Shown here: positions 46,326-55,355 of the stretch, one piece after another
Layout of the letters: each line of letters starts with the position of its first letter
How positions within the stretch are numbered: the stretch's first letter is position 1
Origin: Hyphomicrobiales bacterium
GTDB lineage: Bacteria; Pseudomonadota; Alphaproteobacteria; Rhizobiales; Rhizobiaceae
Length of the DNA stretch: 64,000 bases
Assembly (NCBI GenBank): GCA_900472605.1
Contig: UCJD01000049.1
Coordinates: 1-64,000 of the forward strand
Direction: 5' to 3'
The notes under the pieces: model-generated
The model's database searches: none
What the model was told of the DNA's origin: nothing
The model's input: the letters and a program-made list of their open reading frames with translations, nothing else
Program-made: the position numbers and the translations under genes

Positions 46326-47201
46326 ATGACCATTTATTCCGTCAGGCATATCACTCAATACAGCTACAAGCGCCCGGTCACGTTCGGCCAGCATCGGGTG
46401 TTGTTTCGCCCGCGCGACAGCTTCGATCAGCGACTGCTCGACGCGACAATGGTGATCGAGCCGACGCCGGCGCGGGTGCGCTGGATCCACGACGTGTTCG
46501 GCAATTGCATCGCGCTCGTCGATATGGCGGGCGCGTCCGATCATCTCCGTTTCGAAACGAATATCCGGCTGGATCATACGCCCGAAGTGCCTGTCGAGTT
46601 CGAGATGGACAGCGAGGCTTTGACCTATCCGTTTTCTTATGACGCCGACGAGCTTCCCGATCTCAGCTGTACCATAGCCCGCTCCTATGACGATCCCGAT
46701 GGTGCGGTGGCGCAATGGGCGCGGCAGTTCACCAGTGCAGGCGCTTCCGTGCAGACCGGCCATATCCTGATGACGCTCTGCTTTTCGATCCGCCAGAGCT
46801 TCGTCTATGCGCGCCGCGTCGAGAGGGGTACGCAAACGCCCTTGGAGACGTTGCAGTTGCGGCAGGGGACCTGCCGGGATTTCGCGCTTCTGATGATGGA
46901 GGCGGCGCGGTCTCTCGGCTTCGCCGCGCGTTTCGTGACCGGCTACATCTATGTGCCCGATCGCGACGGATCGCGCACGCTTGGTGGCGGATCGACGCAT
47001 GCCTGGTGCCAGGTCTATCTGCCGGGAGCAGGTTGGGTCGAGTTCGACCCGACCAACGGCATCGTCGGCAATCAGGACCTCATCCGTGTCGGCGTTGCCC
47101 GCGACCCGCGCCAGGCGATCCCGCTCTGGGGGAGCTATGATGGCAGCAGCGACGACTTCGGCGACATGGTCGTGCAGGTCAATGTGACCACCAAAACCTG
47201 A
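46326..47201 (+). CDS. Transglutaminase-like cysteine peptidase family protein 1
   Basis: A 291-residue protein: N-terminal beta domain (Bact_transglu_N; HITQYSYKRPVTFGQHRVLF), then the transglutaminase core with Cys in LRQGTCRDFALLMMEAARSL, His in GGGSTHAWCQVYLPG and Asp in WVEFDPTNG. Proteins of this kind are cytosolic peptidases or transferases, often encoded beside ATP-grasp and alpha-E genes. GAGGGC precedes the ATG at 46326. Confidence 0.88.
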   Translation: MTIYSVRHITQYSYKRPVTFGQHRVLFRPRDSFDQRLLDATMVIEPTPARVRWIHDVFGNCIALVDMAGASDHLRFETNIRLDHTPEVPVEFEMDSEALTYPFSYDADELPDLSCTIARSYDDPDGAVAQWARQFTSAGASVQTGHILMTLCFSIRQSFVYARRVERGTQTPLETLQLRQGTCRDFALLMMEAARSLGFAARFVTGYIYVPDRDGSRTLGGGSTHAWCQVYLPGAGWVEFDPTNGIVGNQDLIRVGVARDPRQAIPLWGSYDGSSDDFGDMVVQVNVTTKT

Positions 47202-47300
47202 TGTTATGGTCTGGCGGTTGCGGTTGGAACCGATCGGTGTCCATGGCGTTCCCTCATGGCCGACAGCTTCGGCTTCACCCCGCTTTGCAAAGGATGCACC

Positions 47301-48218
47301 ATGAAGATCCATGCCGGTTTCACGATAGGCTATGAATGCGTGCAACCAACGCCGATGCTTCTGGTTCTCAATATCCATCCCTCGCGGCGTGTCGATCTCT
47401 TGACCGAGCAGGTTCTGACCTTCAATCAGCCGATCGACGCTTGGGGCTATACCGACGATTTCGGCAATGCCTGCACCCGTATCGTGGCGCCGGCGGGGAT
47501 CACCACCATCTCGACGAGCTTTGACATTTACGACAGCGGTCAGCCGGATGTCGTGCCTTACGATGCCGTGCAACACGAGATCAAGGATCTACCCGACGAA
47601 GTCTTGGTGTTCCTGCTCGGCAGCCGCTACTGCGACACGGACCGGCTTGCCGATTTCGCCTGGAAGACGTTCTCGGCCACCCAGCCGGGTTGGACCCGCG
47701 TGCAGGCGATCGCCGATTTCGTGCACGGACATATCCGCTTCGACTACATGAACGCCGATCTCCTGCGCACCGCGCATGGCGGCTACACGGACAGAACCGG
47801 CGTTTGCCGGGATTTCGCGCATCTGGCGATCACGCTTTGCCGCTGCATGAACATCCCGGCGCGCTATTGCACCGGCTATCTCGGCGATATCGGGGTTCCC
47901 AAGGATCCGGCGCCGATGGATTTCAGCGCCTGGTTCGAGGTCTATCTCGGCGGCCACTGGCACACGGTGGATGCTCGCCACAACACGCCGCGCATCGGCC
48001 GCATCCTGATGGCGACCGGGCGTGATGCCACCGATGTCGCGATCTCAACCGCATTCGGTCCGGCGCGGCTGGCGCAGTTCGAGGTCGTCACCGACGAGAT
48101 CTCCGCCAGCGATATCGCTGCCGGTGACACGGTGCCGCCGAGGCCGTTCAGTCCTCAGTCCGTCACTGCCTCTAGCTCTGGGACTGACTCTGAGATTGTC
48201 CCTGGTCCGCGACCTTGA
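47301..48218 (+). CDS. Transglutaminase-like cysteine peptidase family protein 2
   Basis: A 305-residue protein with the catalytic residues C (RTGVCRDFAHLAITLC), H (in the equivalent position, MDFSAWFEVYLGGHWHTVDARHN; the His is displaced relative to paralogue 1) and D (HTVDARHN). It has AAAGGA six bases before the ATG. It follows the first paralogue by 100 bases. Its last 47 bases overlap the 3' end of the convergent minus-strand transglutaminase gene, including a Ser-rich tail. Confidence 0.82.
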   Translation: MKIHAGFTIGYECVQPTPMLLVLNIHPSRRVDLLTEQVLTFNQPIDAWGYTDDFGNACTRIVAPAGITTISTSFDIYDSGQPDVVPYDAVQHEIKDLPDEVLVFLLGSRYCDTDRLADFAWKTFSATQPGWTRVQAIADFVHGHIRFDYMNADLLRTAHGGYTDRTGVCRDFAHLAITLCRCMNIPARYCTGYLGDIGVPKDPAPMDFSAWFEVYLGGHWHTVDARHNTPRIGRILMATGRDATDVAISTAFGPARLAQFEVVTDEISASDIAAGDTVPPRPFSPQSVTASSSGTDSEIVPGPRP

Positions 48219-48996
48219 CGATCACCTGCAGCTTCTCGCCTGGTGTCCCGATACGCATGCCGGATACAGGGGCGGCGTCCTTGTAGGAAAGGCCGGTGGC
48301 GATGCGGACATAGCGCTCATCCGGGCAGATCTTGTTGGCGGGATCGAAACCGACCCAGCCGAGACCCGGAATATGCGCTTCGGCCCAGGCGTGGGTTGCC
48401 GCCTGCTCGATCTTTTCTTCCATCATCAGGTAGCCCGAAACATAGCGCGCGGGAACGCCGAGCGCATGGGCTGCGGCGACGAAGATGTGGGCATGGTCCT
48501 GGCAGACGCCGGTCTTTTTTTCCAGCGCCTGTTCCGCCGTCGTTTCAACGTCGCTGGTGCCGGGCTGGTAGTTCACCGTCTCGTGGATGGCTTCCATCAG
48601 CGCATGCATGCGACCAAGCTCGTTTTCGCCGCTGACGCTCTTGATCAGCTCCTTCACCAGCTTGCCGGGCTTGGTGAGTGGCGTGTCGCGCAGGAACAGC
48701 CAGAGCGGGCAGAAGCCAGTGTGAACACCGATGACACCGTTGCGATCCTCCGTCTCGACCTCGCCTTCAGCGACGATGCGTGTCACCTGCTGCTCGCCCT
48801 GCAGCGAGACGAGGTTGACGTGGTTGCCGAACTGGTCGTCATACTCGACTTCAGGCTTGGCGCCCTCGACGTTGAGCGACCAGTTGAGCACTGTCTGGCC
48901 CGGCACGGTCGGCGGTGTCAGGCGCAGGCGCTGCAGCGAAAAGGCCGTCGGTTCGTCGTAGCGGTATTCGGTGACGTGGCTAATCTTCAGTTTCAT
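48172..48996 (-). CDS. Transglutaminase-like protein 3, ending in a Gln-Ser repeat
   Basis: A 274-residue protein: VTEYRYDEPTAFSLQRLRLT (Bact_transglu_N) followed by a core with C (KKTGVCQDHAHIFVAAAHAL), H (AATHAWAEAHIPG) and D (WVGFDPANK). The C-terminus is the repeat QSQSQSQS encoded by a short tandem DNA repeat. It is the third gene of an operon with ATP-grasp and alpha-E partners (12-base gap to alpha-E), the arrangement predicted by comparative genomics to form or modify peptides by amide ligation. Confidence 0.88.
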   Translation of the reverse strand: MKLKISHVTEYRYDEPTAFSLQRLRLTPPTVPGQTVLNWSLNVEGAKPEVEYDDQFGNHVNLVSLQGEQQVTRIVAEGEVETEDRNGVIGVHTGFCPLWLFLRDTPLTKPGKLVKELIKSVSGENELGRMHALMEAIHETVNYQPGTSDVETTAEQALEKKTGVCQDHAHIFVAAAHALGVPARYVSGYLMMEEKIEQAATHAWAEAHIPGLGWVGFDPANKICPDERYVRIATGLSYKDAAPVSGMRIGTPGEKLQVIVKVADQGQSQSQSQS

Positions 48997-49008
48997 GTCT
49001 CGACCCGC

Positions 49009-49950
49009 CTATACGTAAAACCGGTAACCGTCGGAAATTTGCTGCCCGAGCTGGTTGTTGCGTGAGACGAAGTCCTCGAGGAATTCGTGCAGGCCCTGAT
49101 CCATGATATCCTTGATCGCCTGCTTCTTCAGCGACTTGCGGATCGCATCCGCGGTCTCGTGGGCCGGCAGCCGTTCGCCGTAATCGGTGGCGAGGTGGCC
49201 GAGTTCGCTGGTGATCTTCTCATAGCAATAGGCCAGCGAACGCGGCATCTGGCCGTTGAGGATCAGGAAGTCGGCGATGTTCATCGCACGGTACTCGCCG
49301 TCATAGGCCCAGCTGTAGGAGCGGTGGGCGGAGACGGAGCGCAGGATCGATTCCCACTGCACATTGTCGATCGAGGTGCCGACGGCGGAGACGGCCGGCA
49401 GCAGCACGTAATACTTGACGTCCAAGATGCGGCTGGTGTTGTCGGCGCGCTCGATGAAGGTGCCGATGCGGGCGAAGTTGTAGAGTTCGTTGCGCAGCAT
49501 CGAGCCGTGAAGCGCGCCGCGGATCAGCCCTGCGCGATGCTTGATGACGTCGATCGCCTGCGGCAGGTCGGCAGGCTTCAGCCGCTTCGAGAGCAGATCC
49601 TTGAGCTCGATCCAAAACTCGTTCGTTGCTTCCCAGGTCTCGCGGGTGAGCGCCGTGCGCACCATGCGGGCGTTGTTGCGGCCGGAATCGACGCACGACA
49701 TGACGCTCGATGGATTGTTTCGGTCGCGCAGCAGGTAGTCGATCGCGTCGGCGCCGGTCAGCTTGGCATGGCCCTCGTCGAAGGCCTCGCGGACGCCGGC
49801 GCTTTGCAGCACGCCGTCCCAATTGTCGTCGCTGCCGCTGCTTCGTGTCAGCGACATGCGGATACCGGCGTCGATCAGGCGCGCGATGTTTTCGGCGCGC
49901 TCGATGTAACGGAACATCCAGTAGAGGCCGTTTGCGGTTCTTCCGAGCAT
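49009..49950 (-). CDS. Alpha-E domain protein
   Basis: A 313-residue, almost entirely helical protein with the alpha-E opening MLGRTANGLYWMFRYIERAENIARLIDAGIRM and the later NFARIGTFIERADNTSRILDVKYY. It has Glu-rich helices and is found with circularly permuted ATP-grasp and transglutaminase genes. Its role is unproven, perhaps as a scaffold or second catalytic component. It is 4 bases downstream of the ATP-grasp stop. Confidence 0.9.
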   Translation of the reverse strand: MLGRTANGLYWMFRYIERAENIARLIDAGIRMSLTRSSGSDDNWDGVLQSAGVREAFDEGHAKLTGADAIDYLLRDRNNPSSVMSCVDSGRNNARMVRTALTRETWEATNEFWIELKDLLSKRLKPADLPQAIDVIKHRAGLIRGALHGSMLRNELYNFARIGTFIERADNTSRILDVKYYVLLPAVSAVGTSIDNVQWESILRSVSAHRSYSWAYDGEYRAMNIADFLILNGQMPRSLAYCYEKITSELGHLATDYGERLPAHETADAIRKSLKKQAIKDIMDQGLHEFLEDFVSRNNQLGQQISDGYRFYV

Positions 49951-49954
49951 CAGA

Positions 49955-51364
49955 TCAATCCTCCAATACCCAGGTGTCTTTGGTGCCGCCGCCCTGGCTG
50001 GAGTTGACCACCAGCGATCCCTGCTTCAGCGCCACGCGGGTGAGGCCGCCGGGGATGATCTGCACCTTGTCGGAGACCAGCACGTAGGGGCGGAGATCGA
50101 CGTGGCGGGGCGCGATGCCCTTGTTGACGAGGATCGGCACGGTCGATAGCGCCAGCGTCGGCTGGGCGATGTAGTTGTTGGGCTTGGCGCGCAGCTTGTC
50201 GGCGAAATCGGCGCGCTCCTTCTTGGATGCCGTCGGTCCCACAAGCATGCCGTAGCCGCCGGAACCGTGGACTTCCTTGACGACCAGCTCTTCCAGATGC
50301 TCCAGCACGTATTTCAGGCTGGACGCCTCGGAACAGCGCCAGGTGGGCACGTTTTCCAAGAGCGCCTTGCGGCCGGTGTAGAACTCGACGATCTCGGGCA
50401 TGTAGGAATAGATCGCCTTGTCGTCGCAAATCCCGGTGCCCGGCGCGTTGGCGATGGTGATGTTGCCGGAGCGGTAGACATCCATGATACCGGGAATGCC
50501 GAGCGCCGAATCCGGGCGGAAGGTGAGGGGATCGAGGAAGTCGTCGTCGACGCGGCGGTAGAGCACGTCGATCGCCTCGTAGCCGCGCGTGGTGCGCATC
50601 TTCACCTTGCCGTCGATGACCCGCAGATCCGAGCCCTCGACCAGCTCGACGCCCATGGTGTCGGCGAGGAACGAGTGCTCGTAATAGGCGGAGTTGTAGA
50701 TGCCGGGTGTCAGCACCGCGACGCGGGGCTTGCCCTTGCAGCCGGGAGGGGCAAGCGAGGCGAGCGACTGGCGCAGCAGATAGGGATAGTCCTCGACCGG
50801 GCGCACCTTGTTCTCGTGGAACAGCTCCGGGAACATGTGCATCATCGTTTCGCGGTTTTCCAGCATGTAGCTGACACCCGACGGCGTGCGCGCATTGTCT
50901 TCGAGAACGTAGAACTGATCTTCGCCTGTTCGTACGATGTCGGTGCCGACGATGTGGGTGTAGACGCCGCCCGGTGGGCGGAAGCCGATCATCTCGGGCA
51001 GGAAGGCGTCGTTCTTCTCGATCAATTCGCGCGGGATACGGCCGGCGCGGATGATTTCCTGCTTGTGATAGATATCGTCGAGAAAGGCGTTGAGCGCGAT
51101 CACCCGCTGCTCGATGCCTTGGGCCAGCTTGCGCCATTCGCGGCCGGAGATGACGCGCGGGATGATGTCGAAGGGGATGAGCTTTTCGGAGGAGTCTTCG
51201 TGGCCGTAGACCGCGAAGGTGATGCCGGTCTTGCGGAAAATGTTTTCCGCGTCCCGGGACTTGGCGATCAGATGGGCTCGATCCTGATTATTGTACCACT
51301 CAAAGTATTTTCCATATGGCTGTCGAGGGCTTTCGTCCCCGGTGATCATTTCGTCAAATGCCAA
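49955..51364 (-). CDS. Circularly permuted ATP-grasp protein
   Basis: A 469-residue protein starting, in my reading, at TTG 51364 (MAFDEMITGDESPRQPYGKY). GGGGAG lies eight bases upstream of that TTG and the family commonly begins with a similar AFDEM; the frame stays open for 79 further codons upstream (ATGs at 51424 and 51490), but without good ribosome-binding sites. Recognisable parts are RKTGITFAVYG, EDNARTPSGVSYMLENR and VVKEVHGSGGYGMLVGP (ATP-binding loop). It would ligate an amino acid or peptide to an acceptor. Confidence 0.9.
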   Translation of the reverse strand: MAFDEMITGDESPRQPYGKYFEWYNNQDRAHLIAKSRDAENIFRKTGITFAVYGHEDSSEKLIPFDIIPRVISGREWRKLAQGIEQRVIALNAFLDDIYHKQEIIRAGRIPRELIEKNDAFLPEMIGFRPPGGVYTHIVGTDIVRTGEDQFYVLEDNARTPSGVSYMLENRETMMHMFPELFHENKVRPVEDYPYLLRQSLASLAPPGCKGKPRVAVLTPGIYNSAYYEHSFLADTMGVELVEGSDLRVIDGKVKMRTTRGYEAIDVLYRRVDDDFLDPLTFRPDSALGIPGIMDVYRSGNITIANAPGTGICDDKAIYSYMPEIVEFYTGRKALLENVPTWRCSEASSLKYVLEHLEELVVKEVHGSGGYGMLVGPTASKKERADFADKLRAKPNNYIAQPTLALSTVPILVNKGIAPRHVDLRPYVLVSDKVQIIPGGLTRVALKQGSLVVNSSQGGGTKDTWVLED

Positions 51365-51775
51365 AGGTGTGGCTCCCCTTTTTTCTTCATTTGAGTACAA
51401 CGCAGGAAGCAATGCAAGAACCATGCTCAGTTCACGCGGAAGATTTATAAAATCATAGCTATCGGCGAAAAGAGCCGAAAAACTGAGCATTTCCGAGAAG
51501 GTAGCGCCGAAGCTTCGAACGGCAATTGTATCTCGCCGCTCAAAACATGAGCATGTGATTATTTTCCACGCGCGACGCGATTCATTTTCGGGCGATCGCA
51601 ATGCTGAAGCGGTTTCTCGACGGCTTCAATGAAACTGACAATAAACATCAGCGCTTCGCCTTTGACTGCCGGCAGGCGTGCGGCTATTTCGGCGTTTTCC
51701 TGTGTTTGTTTTGCAGCATGTCTTCATCCCGAAAGTGTCGGCCACCTTCGAGAGATATGCTTCAGAGGGCCGCCA

Positions 51776-52675
51776 ATGTCGCTCGATCGCCTCGCACCCG
51801 CCATCTTCGTTCTGCTGTGGTCCACCGGCTGGGTGGTGGCGAAATACGCGGCCATCCATTCCGAGCCCTTCACCTTTCTCGCCATTCGTTTCGCGCTCTC
51901 CGCGCTCGCCTTCCTCGCGCTGTGTCTCGTGCTCAGGGTTCAGTGGCCGGATAGGGTCGTGATGTGGAGAGCGGTCTATTCGGGGCTGTTCCTGCACGGC
52001 TTTTATCTCGGCGGCCTGTGGTGGGCGATCGCCAAGGGCGTGCCGGCCGGTATCTCCGGCATCATCGCGGCGCTGCAGCCGCTTCTGACGGCGCTGGCGG
52101 CACCGCTGCTGATCGGCGAAAGGCTGCAGCCGATGCAGAAGGCCGGGTTGCTGCTGGGCTTCGTCGGCATCGCGATCGCCATCTCCCCGAAGCTCTTCGA
52201 TCCCGCAAACGCCAGTCTCGCTCATGCCCTCGTGCCGCTCGCCATCAACCTCCTGGCGATGGCTTCGGTGACCTATGGAACGCTCTACCAGAAGAAACAC
52301 CTGCAGACAGGCAATCTGCCCGCGATCGCGACGCTGCAATATGTGGGAGCGCTCATCGTCAGCGTGCCGCTGATGCTTGGTTTCGAGCGCATGCATTTCG
52401 ACGGGTCGGCAACGGCGGTTGCTGCCCTCGTGTGGTCGGTGTTTGGTCTCTCGATGGGTGGGGTCGGGCTGCTGCTTTATCTGATCCGGCGCGGGCAGGT
52501 GTCGCGCGCGGCGTCGCTGATCTACCTGATGCCGCCGGCCGTGGCGCTGGAGGCCTTTAGCGCCTTCGGCGAACCGCTGACCGTGCCACTTGTTGTCGGC
52601 ACCATCGTGGTCGTCACTGGCGTCTACCTGACCAACCGGCAGGCGGCCGCGTCGATGCGCGAACAGGCGCAATAA
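51776..52675 (+). CDS. EamA-family drug/metabolite exporter
   Basis: A 299-residue protein with ten hydrophobic helices in the duplicated EamA pattern (first half ending ...IGERLQPMQKAGLLLGFVGI; second half ...FGEPLTVPLVVGTIVVVTGVYLT). The family exports amino acids or other metabolites, but no specificity is visible. ATG 51776 follows AGAGGG; the N-terminal extension of the open frame is not used. It ends in a bidirectional terminator. Confidence 0.87.
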   Translation: MSLDRLAPAIFVLLWSTGWVVAKYAAIHSEPFTFLAIRFALSALAFLALCLVLRVQWPDRVVMWRAVYSGLFLHGFYLGGLWWAIAKGVPAGISGIIAALQPLLTALAAPLLIGERLQPMQKAGLLLGFVGIAIAISPKLFDPANASLAHALVPLAINLLAMASVTYGTLYQKKHLQTGNLPAIATLQYVGALIVSVPLMLGFERMHFDGSATAVAALVWSVFGLSMGGVGLLLYLIRRGQVSRAASLIYLMPPAVALEAFSAFGEPLTVPLVVGTIVVVTGVYLTNRQAAASMREQAQ

Positions 52676-52676
52676 A

Positions 52677-52703
52677 AAACGGCGGGATCTCTCCCGCCGT
52701 TTG
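52677..52703. terminator. Bidirectional terminator between EamA and DEAD-box genes
   Basis: AACGGCGGGA (52678-52687) and TCCCGCCGTT (52692-52701) form a perfect 10-bp stem with a TCTC loop; A-runs on the left and T on the right allow termination from either side. Confidence 0.92.
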
Positions 52704-52724
52704 CTGTTCCATCGCGTCTAAGAA

Positions 52725-54413
52725 TTACGCGCGTTCGCGGCGCTGGCCGCCATTGCCGCCGCGCGAGGGGCCGCCGCGGCGGTTGCCGCCGTTGCCTTCG
52801 CGACGTTCGCCACCGGCATTGGCTTGCGCGCCACGGTCTTCGCCAGGCTTGCGGGCCGGACGGCCCTGGCCGTTGCGGGGCGCATTGCGGGCGCCGCCGC
52901 CGGGCTGGTGACGGTTGGCGTCGCCATGGGCGTGGTTACCATGCTGCGGGCGCTGCTGCTTGCGAGCCGGGCCGGCACCACGGAAATCCGAGGTCGATGC
53001 GAGATCGTTGTCGGGGCCCGCCGTTACGGGTGCGGCCTCGCCACGGCGCTGGCCGCGGAAGTCCTCGTTGCGTTCGGTGCGACGCTCCGGACGGGGAGCG
53101 CGTTCGCGGCGCTCCTCGTTGGCGCGGACTTCGTTGCCGGCTTCTGGACGCGGGCGACGTTCCGGGCGTCCGGCGCGGGCGCCGCCACGGCCTTCAGCGT
53201 TACGGCCTTCGCCGCCACGACCCTGGCCCTGGCCGCGGTGACCGTTGCCATTGCCGCGCTTCGGCGCCGCATTCATGTTGGCCGGCGCTTCGCCGCTGGC
53301 AACCGCGATGTTGATGCTCATCAGGCGCTCGATGTCCCGCAGCAGACGGGTTTCATCCGGTGCGCAGAAGGCGATCGCGATACCGTCGCGACCGGCACGG
53401 GCAGTACGGCCGATGCGGTGGACGTAGGCTTCGGCAACCTCGGGCAGGTCGTAGTTGTAGACGTGGCTGACAGCAGGGATGTCGATGCCGCGGGCAGCGA
53501 CGTCGGTGGCGATCAGCGTCTTGATGTCGCCGTCCTTGAAGGCCTTCAGCGCGCGCTCGCGCTGACCCTGGCTCTTGTTGCCGTGGATCGAGGCGACGGA
53601 ATAGCCGACGGTTTCGAGATGCTTCATGAGCTTCTCGGCGCCGTGCTTGGTGCGCAGGAAGACGATGGCGCGGCCATCGGGGTTCTCGGAGAGCGACTTC
53701 TTCAGGAGGTCGGTCTTGTCGTTCTTGCCGTTGACGAAGTGAACATACTGTTCGACCTTGTCGGCAGCCTTGCCCGGAGGCGTCACTTCGACCTTGACCG
53801 GATCGGTCAGGAAGTCGGCGGCGAGGTCGGCGATCGCCTTCGGCATGGTGGCCGAAAACAGCATGGTCTGGCGGCGCTTCGGCACCATCTTGGAAATCTT
53901 GCGCAGGTCGTGCACGAAACCGAGGTCGAGCATCTGGTCTGCTTCGTCGAGCACGAGATAGCGCACGGCGGTCAGGCCGATGGCGCGGCGGTTGACGAGG
54001 TCGAGCAGGCGGCCTGGGGTGGCGACCAGAATGTCGGTGCCCTTTTCAAGCTGCAGCTGCTGCTTGTTGATCGATACGCCGCCGACGACGACGTTGATGC
54101 GCAGATGCGACTTGCGCAGGAAGTTCTTCAGGTTCTGGGCGATCTGGTTCACCAGTTCGCGGGTCGGCGCCAGGATCAGCGTACGGGTGGTACGGTTGTC
54201 GGGGCGGCGTTCTTCCGGGATCAGCTTTTCGATCAGCGGCAGGCCGAAGGCGGCCGTCTTGCCGGTGCCGGTCTGGGCGAGGCCGATGAGGTCACGGCCT
54301 TCGAGGAGAAGCGGGATCGCCTTTTCCTGGATAGGGGTCGGCGTCTCGATGCCGAGCTGGAACAATGTGGCGACGATCGGCTTGGAGACACCAAGCGATT
54401 CAAAATTGGTCAA
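52725..54413 (-). CDS. DEAD-box RNA helicase, RhlE type, with Arg/Gly-rich tail
   Basis: A 562-residue helicase: Q motif (PTPIQEKAIPLLLEGRDLIG), Walker A AQTGTGKTAA, DEAD box VLDEADQML, SAT (LFSATMP), and motif VI HRIGRTARAG. The final 170 residues are a low-complexity tail of Gly, Arg, Asn and Glu, similar to RNA-binding RGG tails. Start is TTG 54413 (LTNFESLGVSKP), with AAAAGG seven bases upstream. It unwinds structured RNA, probably in cold or in mRNA decay/ribosome assembly. Confidence 0.93.
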   Translation of the reverse strand: MTNFESLGVSKPIVATLFQLGIETPTPIQEKAIPLLLEGRDLIGLAQTGTGKTAAFGLPLIEKLIPEERRPDNRTTRTLILAPTRELVNQIAQNLKNFLRKSHLRINVVVGGVSINKQQLQLEKGTDILVATPGRLLDLVNRRAIGLTAVRYLVLDEADQMLDLGFVHDLRKISKMVPKRRQTMLFSATMPKAIADLAADFLTDPVKVEVTPPGKAADKVEQYVHFVNGKNDKTDLLKKSLSENPDGRAIVFLRTKHGAEKLMKHLETVGYSVASIHGNKSQGQRERALKAFKDGDIKTLIATDVAARGIDIPAVSHVYNYDLPEVAEAYVHRIGRTARAGRDGIAIAFCAPDETRLLRDIERLMSINIAVASGEAPANMNAAPKRGNGNGHRGQGQGRGGEGRNAEGRGGARAGRPERRPRPEAGNEVRANEERRERAPRPERRTERNEDFRGQRRGEAAPVTAGPDNDLASTSDFRGAGPARKQQRPQHGNHAHGDANRHQPGGGARNAPRNGQGRPARKPGEDRGAQANAGGERREGNGGNRRGGPSRGGNGGQRRERA

Positions 54414-54722
54414 GTCATAACCTTTTTAGGGCGCGCCAAATCAAAATCGCCGGAGCGCGGGTTGCGGTCCGGTGTTGTTCTGGCGTCAAGCACCCCGCGT
54501 GAAGTGGGAACTTGTCTTGTTGGAAAAACTTTCCAGCGCTTCTGCCGCATCCTGGATGCGGTCTATTCGAAATGCGCTTTTGTCCTTCTTCCTGCATCCT
54601 ATTTGCTGGCAGGGGCACGCTCACGCGGCGGCCGGAAGGTGAAAGCTGGCCTGCATTTGGTCTAGTTCGGCCGGAAAGTCAAGTGGCCGGGACGGAAAAG
54701 GCGGCGCGGCAGGCGCGGTGCT
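54414..54722. other. Intergenic region (309 bases), long leader of the helicase gene
   Basis: Between the DEAD-box start and the stop of the Tyr-rich gene, both on the minus strand. No open frame looks real. DEAD-box helicase genes often have long, structured 5' leaders that respond to cold; this stretch could be such a leader, but no specific motif is visible. Confidence 0.4.
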
Positions 54723-55094
54723 TCAGTAAGGGCAGACGCGGACGCGGTAGGCTTCGCCCCACCCGTTGCGTCGCCATTCGACATGGCAGCGGCGGTACGG
54801 CTGGACATAGTATGCGCGGTAAGCCGGATAGGCGCGGTAGGGCCGGTATGCCCGGTAGGGGTATCCGTAGCGATAGCCATAGGCATAGGGATAACCGTAA
54901 CCATCGGGATAGCCATAGGTGTATGGGTAGGGGCGCAGCGCCTGCGACAGCAGCACGCCGCCCACGAAGCCGGCGGCCGCCCCACCCCAGGCGTAATGCT
55001 CATGCGCCATCGCCGGCTGGCCCGATGCCAGCGTCGCCGCTGCGAGCGTGAATAGGATAGAGCCGGTCGCCATGCTTTTGTGAAGTACGGGCAT
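54723..55094 (-). CDS. Secreted Tyr/Pro-rich small protein
   Basis: A 123-residue protein: signal peptide (MATGSILFTLAAATLASGQPAMAHE), a glycine-rich hydrophobic segment (GGAAAGFVGGVLLSQ) and a long Tyr/Pro/Gly/Arg low-complexity region with repeating YPY, YGY and YRAY units. AGGAGG precedes the ATG at 55094. Two Cys near the C-terminus (RRCHVEW, VRVCPY) may pair. Similar envelope proteins are known in rhizobia without function. Confidence 0.75.
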   Translation of the reverse strand: MPVLHKSMATGSILFTLAAATLASGQPAMAHEHYAWGGAAAGFVGGVLLSQALRPYPYTYGYPDGYGYPYAYGYRYGYPYRAYRPYRAYPAYRAYYVQPYRRCHVEWRRNGWGEAYRVRVCPY

Positions 55095-55292
55095 GTTCGC
55101 CTCCTGTGACGGATAAGTTCTTCTTGGCGTCGGCAGCAGAAGATCGCGGTGGCGCCAAGAAATGGCTGCGATTTTAGCACGATTTCCAGGGTTTTGCTTG
55201 GTCATGACATGGAGCACCAGAGCTGCAACCGCGCATGCGCTGCTTCTACACTTCTCAATCTGTAGCGTTATTTTTGTTTCGCCGGGTCATGG

Positions 55293-55307
55293 TTAATGCG
55301 TTGTTAA
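55293..55307 (+). promoter_or_regulatory. CtrA-type box upstream of the hybrid kinase
   Basis: TTAATGCGTTGTTAA fits TTAA-N7-TTAA exactly. It is centred about 55 bases before the ATG at 55356. In alphaproteobacteria this motif recruits the cell-cycle regulator CtrA. Confidence 0.55.
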
Positions 55308-55355
55308 ACGCCTGTCGGCTATGGTCGAGGACGTAGCAATTTGCCTAGTGTTTTC

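Noticed and set aside
46272-47576. 434-codon minus-strand frame spanning the first transglutaminase gene
   Set aside because: Shadow; covers two sense genes with good ribosome-binding sites and motifs.
52824-54665. 613-codon plus-strand frame opposite the DEAD-box gene
   Set aside because: Complement of helicase coding sequence, with no domain; the minus strand has all helicase motifs.
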